DNA from: Burkholderiales bacterium RIFCSPLOWO2_12_FULL_61_40
GTDB lineage: Bacteria; Pseudomonadota; Gammaproteobacteria; Burkholderiales; Burkholderiaceae_C
Direction of reading: 5' to 3'
DNA length: 64,000 nucleotides
NCBI GenBank assembly: GCA_001770935.1
Contig: MESI01000115.1
Location: 1-64,000 of the forward strand
A program made the position numbers and the translations under genes. The notes under the pieces were generated by a model. It saw nothing but the letters and a program-made list of their open reading frames with translations, made no database searches and had not been told where the DNA came from. Below, piece by piece: positions 57,979-64,000 of this stretch. Each line of letters begins with the position of its first letter. Positions within the stretch are counted from its first letter, which is position 1.

Positions 57979-59679
57979 ATGGCCATCGAAAAGAGCATCG
58001 TTCGACGTTATCTGATCCTGTCGGTGCTCGCCTCCACACTGCCGGTGCTGTCGATCGGACTGCTCTACGACCGCTTCACCAGCAACGCGCTGGAACAATT
58101 ACTGGGTGAGAAAATTTCCACGCATCTCACGGCCACCGCCAACCGGCTCGGTGCCTACGTCGAGGCGCGGCGCTACCAGGTCGAAACGCTGGCCAATTAC
58201 CCGGGAATTGCCGGGTTTGCCGGTGCAGGCGCGCGCCATGCGAACAGCGAAGTGGCCGCCTTGCTGCAAATCGAATCTGATCTGCCGGATCTCTACGGCA
58301 TCCTTTTCTTCGATGCCGACGGTCGTTTGCAGCGCGCCGTGCCGGGTCAGGCTGCCTCGGGTCCGCCCTACTGGGCCGACCGCCCTTTCGACACCGCACG
58401 GCTGCCAGTAACGGTACTGGGCGACACCCAAATCCTGGGCCCCAAGCCTGCCGCCGACGGCGATTCCGGCTGGCTGCTGGTACGCCACCCGCTGCACGGC
58501 AAACAGTCCGAGCAGATCACCGGCTATATCGCCCTGCACGTTCGCCTGGCTTCACTCACCGAACAACTCGGCGGGAACGCGGTGGTCGATGCCCTGCAAC
58601 CCTTGCTGCGCACACCGGTCGCTGACATCAATACCGTCGGCAACGCGGTGAGCGTGAAGGGCCAAGTGATCGTCGGCCCTGAAATTTTGCCCGGCTGGCG
58701 ACCCCTGCTTGAGGTCGAATCCACCGGCTTGCTCAAAGCCTTTGCGCTGGAGCGGCGGGCGCTACTGGTGGCGGTGCTGGTCAGCGCGGTGCTGATCGTG
58801 TTCCTTTTCTACCGTTTGGCGCAATTGCTGCGCAGGCGTATCGGTCTGCTCCTGAGCGGCGCGCAAGCCATCGCGTCGGGGCAACTTGAGCACCGCATCG
58901 TCGAGCACGGAAGCGATGAGATAGCCGCCGTCTCGCACGCCTTCAACGCCATGTCCGGCAAACTCAAGGAGTACCTCGACCGCGCCGTGCGCATGGAGAA
59001 GCTGGCGGTGCTGGGCGAGTTCGCCACCGGCATCGCACACGAGATCCGCAACCCGCTGGCCGCCATCAAGACCAGTGTGCAAGCGCTGGCGCGGCGCGAG
59101 CACGATCCCAAACGCGCCCAGCTGCTGGCCGAGATGGACGGGGAGATCGACCGCCTGGCGCGGGTCGTCAGCGATCTGCTGGACTTCGGCCGACCCCGGC
59201 ACCCGCTGCCCGGCGCTGTGCCGGTGCGTGAGCTGTTCCGGCGCATCTCTGCGGTCATCGAACCGCAGGCCCAGGAGCGGGGCCTGCACTTTGGATGTCA
59301 GGGCAACCCCGAGTTGACCTTGTGGGCCGATCCTGACCACCTGCTGCAAATTCTCCTGAATCTGGCCCTCAACGCCGTCCAGGCGACGCCCAGCGGTGGC
59401 GCGGTGCTGTTGCGCGCCTGCGCCGTCGATGGGCAGGCGGCCATCGAGGCAAGCGACACCGGTTGCGGCATACCGGGCGAACTGCTGGAGCGGGTCAGCG
59501 AACCCTTCTTCACCACCAAGACCCGGGGCGTTGGCCTCGGACTCAGCATTTCGCGCCAACTGTGCGAACTCAACGCCGGCGTGATGACCCTTGACAGCAC
59601 GCCCGGACACGGTACTGTGGTACGCATTTTGCTTCCTTTGGCCCAAACCCTCCACCATGCCGACCATTCTGATCATTGA
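57979..59679 (+). CDS. Sensor histidine kinase, NtrB/ZraS-like
   Basis: 566 residues. Transmembrane helix 1 is at about 11-31 and helix 2 at about 262-284; between them lies a periplasmic double-Cache-like sensor of about 230 residues. A HAMP segment (SGAQAIASGQLEHRIVEHGS) leads to HisKA with FATGIAHEIRNPLAAIKTSV and a HATPase domain (NLALNAVQATPSGG, DTGCGIPGELLERV, GVGLGLSIS). ATG 57979 was chosen because a plausible membrane start follows. It overlaps the response regulator gene by 23 bp, so the two form one signalling unit. The input signal is unknown. Confidence 0.92.
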   Translation: MAIEKSIVRRYLILSVLASTLPVLSIGLLYDRFTSNALEQLLGEKISTHLTATANRLGAYVEARRYQVETLANYPGIAGFAGAGARHANSEVAALLQIESDLPDLYGILFFDADGRLQRAVPGQAASGPPYWADRPFDTARLPVTVLGDTQILGPKPAADGDSGWLLVRHPLHGKQSEQITGYIALHVRLASLTEQLGGNAVVDALQPLLRTPVADINTVGNAVSVKGQVIVGPEILPGWRPLLEVESTGLLKAFALERRALLVAVLVSAVLIVFLFYRLAQLLRRRIGLLLSGAQAIASGQLEHRIVEHGSDEIAAVSHAFNAMSGKLKEYLDRAVRMEKLAVLGEFATGIAHEIRNPLAAIKTSVQALARREHDPKRAQLLAEMDGEIDRLARVVSDLLDFGRPRHPLPGAVPVRELFRRISAVIEPQAQERGLHFGCQGNPELTLWADPDHLLQILLNLALNAVQATPSGGAVLLRACAVDGQAAIEASDTGCGIPGELLERVSEPFFTTKTRGVGLGLSISRQLCELNAGVMTLDSTPGHGTVVRILLPLAQTLHHADHSDH

Positions 59680-61030
59680 CGACGAGGCCAGCCTCGTCAG
59701 CTCACTCACCTTCGCGCTCGAAGAAGAGGGCTACAAGGTGCACGGCGCGGCCAGTGGCGCGGCCGGGTTGCTGGCCGTCAGCGATCTGCAGCCGGACCTG
59801 GTGCTGCTCGATTTGCGCCTACCCGACCAGACCGGGCTTGAGGTGCTGGAGGCGATGCCGCGCGAGAACGGTGTGCCGCAGGTGATCATGATCTCGGCCC
59901 ACGGTGACACGCGGGCCGCCGTCAAGGCGGTAAAGATGGGGGCCGCCGATTACCTGACCAAGCCCTTCGACCTGGACGACCTGCTGCACACCATCGGCAC
60001 CACCCTGGAGCGCGGGCGCATGGCCAGTGAGATCGATTTCCATCGGCGCAGCGCGCTGCGCCATGGCGGGCTGGTGGGCGAGAGCCCGGCCATGTGTGAT
60101 CTGGCGGCGCTCATCACGCGCGTGGCCACCAGCAGCACCGCCCGCATTCTGGTATTGGGCGAGTCCGGCACCGGCAAGGCGCTGGTGGCCAAAGCCATCC
60201 ACGTCGGCAGTGCGCGCCGCGCCGGGCCGTTCATCGAAGTCAACTGCGCCTCGCTGCCAGAGCAGCTGATCGAGGCGGAACTATTCGGCGCGGAAAAGGG
60301 TGCCTACACCGGTGCCCATCAGCGCCGGGTCGGCCTGGTCAGCCTGGCCGACAAAGGCACGCTCTTTCTCGACGAAATCGGCGAGATGCCACTGGCCCTG
60401 CAGGCCAAGCTGCTGCATTTCCTGGAGAACGGGCAATACCGGGCCATCGGTTCGACGCGCTCCGTGCAGGCCGATGTGCGCGTGGTGGCCGCCACCAACC
60501 GTGACCTGGCCGCCGAAGTCAGCGCCGGGCGTTTCCGCGAAGACCTGTACTACCGCATCAACGTCATCTGCCTGCAAATTCCCGCCCTGCGCAGCCGGGG
60601 CGACGATGCCGTGCATCTGGCCGAGCACTTTGCCCGCCAGTACGCGCAAGAGGAAGGCGTGCTCCCGATTGGGCTCGGCGCTGCGGTGCGCGCGCGGCTG
60701 GCTACCTACCGCTGGCCCGGCAATGTGCGCGAGCTGAAAAACCTGATTGAACGCCTGACCATCCTGCTGCCGGGCCGCGACATCGCCCTGGCGGAGCTGC
60801 CACCGGAGATCGCCGCCGCAGGCCAGGAGCTCTCAAGCACCGCCGGGCCGAGCGCCTCGGTGCCACCCCCAGGGCAGCCCTCCATCAGCGCCACGCTGGC
60901 GCTGACCGAGCGCGAGCTGCTCCTGGGTGCGCTGCGCGCATGTGGCGGCCACAAGGGCCAGGCGGCCGACCGTCTGGGCATCTCCCGGCACGCCTTCAAG
61001 CGCCGCTTGCAACGCCTCGGGATTGAATGA
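59657..61030 (+). CDS. Sigma54-dependent response regulator (NtrC family)
   Basis: 457 residues. Receiver domain with Asp52 in [13 protein letters not shown]+ domain with Walker [25 protein letters not shown] and [12 protein letters not shown]-terminal Fis-type HTH ([20 protein letters not shown]). The sigma54-contact loop is GAYTGA, a tolerated variant of GAFTGA. The usual Glu after the Walker lysine is Ala. It would activate RNA polymerase-sigma54 on phosphorylation by the upstream kinase. A consensus sigma54 promoter lies 155 bp downstream, before the chemoreceptor gene. A stable hairpin follows the stop. Confidence 0.94.
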   Translation: MPTILIIDDEASLVSSLTFALEEEGYKVHGAASGAAGLLAVSDLQPDLVLLDLRLPDQTGLEVLEAMPRENGVPQVIMISAHGDTRAAVKAVKMGAADYLTKPFDLDDLLHTIGTTLERGRMASEIDFHRRSALRHGGLVGESPAMCDLAALITRVATSSTARILVLGESGTGKALVAKAIHVGSARRAGPFIEVNCASLPEQLIEAELFGAEKGAYTGAHQRRVGLVSLADKGTLFLDEIGEMPLALQAKLLHFLENGQYRAIGSTRSVQADVRVVAATNRDLAAEVSAGRFREDLYYRINVICLQIPALRSRGDDAVHLAEHFARQYAQEEGVLPIGLGAAVRARLATYRWPGNVRELKNLIERLTILLPGRDIALAELPPEIAAAGQELSSTAGPSASVPPPGQPSISATLALTERELLLGALRACGGHKGQAADRLGISRHAFKRRLQRLGIE

Positions 61031-61038
61031 TCGTTTTG

Positions 61039-61091
61039 CGCTCAAGCGCGGGTGGAAGTCGCCCGCGCTTGAGCGGTGTCCGCTCCTTTTT
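61039..61091 (+). terminator. Probable terminator of the kinase-regulator operon
   Basis: Perfect 14-bp stem CGCTCAAGCGCGGG (61039-61052) with CCCGCGCTTGAGCG (61062-61075), loop 9 nt, and a TTTTT run 10 nt further. The U-tract is offset, so termination may be partial. Confidence 0.65.
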
Positions 61092-61184
61092 CGTCACGTT
61101 TGCGACTTGCGGCGGGCGGGCGTCGTCACTCTGAAAATTTCTGCACGCCCAGACCGGCAGCAACCAACGGTTTTTCCGCGAGCC

Positions 61185-61200
61185 TGGTACAGGCCTTGCT
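61185..61200 (+). promoter_or_regulatory. Sigma54 (-24/-12) promoter upstream of the chemoreceptor gene
   Basis: TGGTACAGGCCTTGCT fits TGGYRYRN4TTGCW at every position, with GG and GC 10 bp apart. The start site would be near 61211, about 50 bp before the receptor ATG. The adjacent gene encodes a sigma54 activator. Confidence 0.75.
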
Positions 61201-61262
61201 ACACCTGTAGCGCGGGGCCGTGAACCCCCGCTTTATATCCCGGCGGAAGGCCAACGATTCGC

Positions 61263-62873
61263 ATGCTTATCTCTCCCAGCCACGCGTCCAACAAAAAACC
61301 AGCCATGAACCACTCACCGGGCTGCGCAGGCCTCAAAATCGCCACCCGTGTGCACCTGCTAATGGCTTTGTTTGCATTGACTCTGGCCGCCATGGGGGCC
61401 ACAGGCTGGTACGTCGCCGCGCAAGGCGTGCGTGCCCTGCAGACCGTGTATGAGGATCGGACGGTGCCTGCCACGCTGCTGGGACGCATCGGCGAGCGCA
61501 TGGAGGCCAACCGGGGGACACTGCTTGATGCCGCCGTGCAGGCGGACCCGGCGCAGGGTGCCGCCGCCATCGCGGAGATCAAGGCCAACCTGGAAAAGAT
61601 CAATCACAACTGGAAGCTCTACCAGGCGACCCAACATACTGCGGAGGAAGAGGCGCTGATCAAGGATTTCGTGCTCAAGCGCGATGCGTTCTTCGCGGAG
61701 GGGCTCCAACCCGTGATGGAGATCATTCAAGCGGAACAGTTCGTCAAGGCGGTGGGGGCAATGGACTACTTCAGGGCGCTGCAAAAGCCCGCCGTCCAGG
61801 CCATGGGCAAACTGGTGGACCTGCAAACCCGGGAGGCCCGACGGGAGTACCAGCTGGCGCAGGCCGCCGTCCAGTCCAATCTGCTGATCCTGAGCTGCGT
61901 CTTTGCCGTCGCCATGGCGGTGGCCGTGGGTTTCGGCCTGGCGATGCTCAGGTTTCTCACCCGGGCGCTCGGCGCAGAGCCGGACCAAGTCCGCCACGCG
62001 GCGCAAACGGTTGCCCTGGGCGACCTTTCCGCACCCATCACGGTGCGACCGGGGGACACCCGAAGTGTGATGGCAACCATGGCCCACATGCGTGACAGCC
62101 TGAGCCAGACGGTCAGTACCGTGCGTGCCAGCGCTGAAGGGGTGAGCACCGCCAGTGCGGAGATTGCGCAGGGCAACTATGATCTCAGTGCCCGCACCGA
62201 ACAGCAAGCCAGCGCCTTGGAAGAAACCGCCGCTGCCATGGAGGAGCTGGGTGCCACCGTCAAGCAAAACGCCGACGGTGCGCGCCAGGCCAATCAACTC
62301 GCCATGCATGCCTCCACCGTGGCCATCCAGGGGGGCGACGTGGTCGCCCAGGTGGTTGCAACCATGAAAGGCATCAACGACAGCTCCCGCAAGATCGCCG
62401 ACATCATCGGTGTCATCGACGGCATCGCTTTCCAGACCAACATCCTGGCGCTCAATGCGGCCGTCGAAGCGGCTCGGGCCGGGGAGCAGGGGCGGGGTTT
62501 TGCCGTGGTGGCCAGCGAGGTACGTTGCCTGGCTGGGCGCTCTGCCGATGCGGCCAAGGAAATCAAATCCCTGATCAACGCCAGTGTGGCGCGGGTGGAG
62601 CACGGCAACACCCTGGTGGAACAGGCAGGCGTCACCATGACCGAGGTGGTCAGCGCCATCCGGCTGGTCACCGACATCACGGGCGAGATCAGCACCGCCA
62701 GTTCAGAGCAAAGCGCGGGGGTGTCGCAGGTGGGTGAAGCAGTCATGCAAATGGACCAAACCACGCAGCAAAATGCGGCGCTGGTCGAGCAAATGGCAGC
62801 GGCGGCCAGCGGCCTGAAATCCCAGGCGCAGGCCTTGCTCAGCACCGTGGACGTGTTCAGGCTGCCACCTTGA
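61263..62873 (+). CDS. Methyl-accepting chemotaxis protein
   Basis: 536 residues from ATG 61263 (ATG 61305 is the other candidate). Transmembrane helices lie at about 30-52 and 209-232, enclosing a four-helix-bundle ligand domain of about 155 residues. A HAMP domain and the cytoplasmic signalling domain follow, with the conserved tip [20 protein letters not shown]. It ends FRLPP without the CheR/CheB-tethering NWETF pentapeptide. It lies downstream of a sigma54 promoter and a sigma54-activator operon and upstream of a LivK-like binding protein, which could be its ligand carrier. CheA/CheW genes are not in the window. Confidence 0.93.
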   Translation: MLISPSHASNKKPAMNHSPGCAGLKIATRVHLLMALFALTLAAMGATGWYVAAQGVRALQTVYEDRTVPATLLGRIGERMEANRGTLLDAAVQADPAQGAAAIAEIKANLEKINHNWKLYQATQHTAEEEALIKDFVLKRDAFFAEGLQPVMEIIQAEQFVKAVGAMDYFRALQKPAVQAMGKLVDLQTREARREYQLAQAAVQSNLLILSCVFAVAMAVAVGFGLAMLRFLTRALGAEPDQVRHAAQTVALGDLSAPITVRPGDTRSVMATMAHMRDSLSQTVSTVRASAEGVSTASAEIAQGNYDLSARTEQQASALEETAAAMEELGATVKQNADGARQANQLAMHASTVAIQGGDVVAQVVATMKGINDSSRKIADIIGVIDGIAFQTNILALNAAVEAARAGEQGRGFAVVASEVRCLAGRSADAAKEIKSLINASVARVEHGNTLVEQAGVTMTEVVSAIRLVTDITGEISTASSEQSAGVSQVGEAVMQMDQTTQQNAALVEQMAAAASGLKSQAQALLSTVDVFRLPP

Positions 62874-62974
62874 GCGTGGGGCTGCCCCCCGGCTATACAA
62901 GTCGCGCGGGGCAGTGAACAATGGCTGTATCGATCACATGGGGCGCGGCAATGTCCCAGCTACCGGAGATCACA

Positions 62975-64000
62975 ATGCCTGCACGAATTGGCGTCACCCC
63001 GCCCCTGATTGAACTGCGAGCCGCTTTGCCGCCTGGCGCGCTGCGGGGCTGGGGGCTTGCGCTGGCGCTGGCGGCAGTAGCCATGGCCTGGCCGCAGGTC
63101 GGCCAGGCGCGGATTGAATTCGGCGCGCCCCCGGCAAGCGCCGACGCCACGGTGGGCTGCATGTTTCCCCTGGCCGGGCGGGCCGCCATTTATGGCCGCG
63201 ACAGCATCGCCGGCATGAAGCTGGCCCTGGCCGACCTGGCGACTGAGCTGCCACCGGGGACGGCACCCAGGCTGCGCATCCTGGTGGAAGATGATCGCTC
63301 CAAGGCCTCGGTGGCGACCCGCATCGCCGAGAACTTCATCGCCCGCGACAAGGCCCGCTTCCTCTGCGGCGTCGTCAGCTCCGGCGTGGCGCAGGCGGTC
63401 AGCCGCGTGTCGCGTGAACGTAAGGTCATCATGATAGGCACCGACCATGCCTCCTCCCGTTTGACCATCGAGGACTTCCACCGCCATTACTTCCGGCTCT
63501 CCAACGACACCTACACCTCGATGGCCGCGGGTGCCCGCTACCTTGCCGATTTGCAAAAAAAGAACCAATGGCGGCGCCTGGCCTTCATCGGGCCCGACTA
63601 CGACTACGGGCATATCGCGTGGCGCGACCTGGAGCAAGCGCTGGACAGCATTGGCGTTCGCTACGACATGGCCGGGCATCTGTGGCCGCGCCTGTACGAA
63701 CCCGACTACACGGCCTACATCGCCGAGTTGCTGGCCGCCAAGCCGGACGTGGTGGTGACGGCGCTGTGGGGCGGCGATTTCATCGCCTTTCTCAAGCAGG
63801 CGCTGTCGTCTGGATTGCTGGAAAAAGCCAGGCTGGCCAACTTCGATACCGGCGCCAACTTTGATGTGCTGGCATCCCTGGACGAGCAGGCTCCGGCTGG
63901 GCTGACCCTGTCGGCGCGTCACCACAACAACTGGCCCGAGACCGAGCGCAACCGCAAATTTGTCAGCGATTTCCACCGCCTCGAAGGGCGGTTTCCCACC
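62975..64000 (+). CDS. LivK-type periplasmic substrate-binding protein, 3' end beyond window
   Basis: The frame is open from at least 62921 to the window end, so the protein is truncated (342 residues shown). GGAG lies about 6 nt before ATG 62975; in-frame ATGs at 62921 and 62951 are weaker. A signal peptide (GWGLALALAAVAMAWPQVGQ) is followed by a type 1 periplasmic-binding fold: VGCMFPLAGRAAIYGRDSIA, then LCGVVSSGVAQAVSRVSRER and FIGPDYDYGHIAWRDLEQAL. Typical ligands are branched-chain amino acids, amides or organic acids. It is 101 bp behind the chemoreceptor and probably belongs to the same sigma54-dependent unit. Confidence 0.88.
   Translation, partial: MPARIGVTPPLIELRAALPPGALRGWGLALALAAVAMAWPQVGQARIEFGAPPASADATVGCMFPLAGRAAIYGRDSIAGMKLALADLATELPPGTAPRLRILVEDDRSKASVATRIAENFIARDKARFLCGVVSSGVAQAVSRVSRERKVIMIGTDHASSRLTIEDFHRHYFRLSNDTYTSMAAGARYLADLQKKNQWRRLAFIGPDYDYGHIAWRDLEQALDSIGVRYDMAGHLWPRLYEPDYTAYIAELLAAKPDVVVTALWGGDFIAFLKQALSSGLLEKARLANFDTGANFDVLASLDEQAPAGLTLSARHHNNWPETERNRKFVSDFHRLEGRFPT

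Overview
The window is high-GC bacterial DNA from a betaproteobacterium, most likely of the family Comamonadaceae (Rhodoferax/Polaromonas/Acidovorax relatives). This is inferred from the gene set (ftsK-lolA-rarA, a rpmB-rpmG pair, ileS-lspA after ribF, tandem acyl-CoA dehydrogenases) and from abundant short interspersed repeats whose style I associate with that family. It is mostly chromosomal housekeeping DNA with some accessory patches. I see no rRNA, tRNA, CRISPR array or complete insertion sequence.

Layout. 1-8800: the 3' end of an Lrp/AsnC regulator, a membrane PAS-PAS-GGDEF-EAL protein, then rarA, lolA and ftsK on the minus strand, and a Crp/Fnr-type regulator. 8800-14900: trxB, rpmB-rpmG behind a long structured leader, two unusual stem-loops, a fatty acid desaturase, an RsmB-type rRNA methyltransferase, a DUF1653 gene and an NmrA-type gene. 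15000-20500: a secreted basic/acidic protein and a four-gene MacAB/OprM-type tripartite efflux operon. 20500-27100: fumC, a decayed type I restriction-modification islet (hsdM, a small ORF, a DUF1016/YhcG nuclease, an AlbA_2 remnant, the 3' scrap of hsdR and no hsdS), then purN and yceH. 27100-33500: PimC/PimD-like acyl-CoA dehydrogenases, a secreted ATP-dependent DNA ligase, a TetR regulator, mgsA, an HNH endonuclease and ribF. 33500-42500: ileS-lspA, a quinone oxidoreductase, an EamA transporter, a histidine kinase paired with a SUOX-fold periplasmic protein, and a vapBC-type toxin-antitoxin pair. 42500-56400: an SDR, a CoA hydrolase/GNAT fusion, DUF808, a second GGDEF-EAL protein, an exonuclease, a second CoA hydrolase/transferase, SRPBCC, an alcohol dehydrogenase, a FabH-like synthase, yebC and an AAA ATPase with helically phased iterons upstream. 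56700-64000: a membrane protein-racemase pair, then a histidine kinase, a sigma54 response regulator, a sigma54 promoter, a chemoreceptor and an ABC substrate-binding protein that runs off the end.

The most notable structure is in the repeats. R1 is a 103-bp element with four full copies, each bounded by TAA on both sides; in three of them the left TAA is the stop codon of the upstream gene. R2 is a roughly 50-65 bp element with eleven clear copies and one possible one. Several R2 copies lie inside genes (rarA, lolA, hsdM, ileS, an SDR). In LolA, IleS and the SDR it is read in the same frame and gives related 16-residue peptides. In LolA that peptide is the whole signal-sequence core. Two R2 copies in the same orientation bracket the restriction islet. 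R3 is a GC-rich element found downstream of trxB and as an apparent in-frame insertion near the N-terminus of IleS.

Two local circuits stand out. The kinase/sigma54-activator pair lies directly upstream of a consensus -24/-12 promoter in front of a chemoreceptor and a LivK-type binding protein. The AAA ATPase with a likely C-terminal winged helix has four ATTATC/T hexamers at exact 10-bp spacing just upstream of its start.
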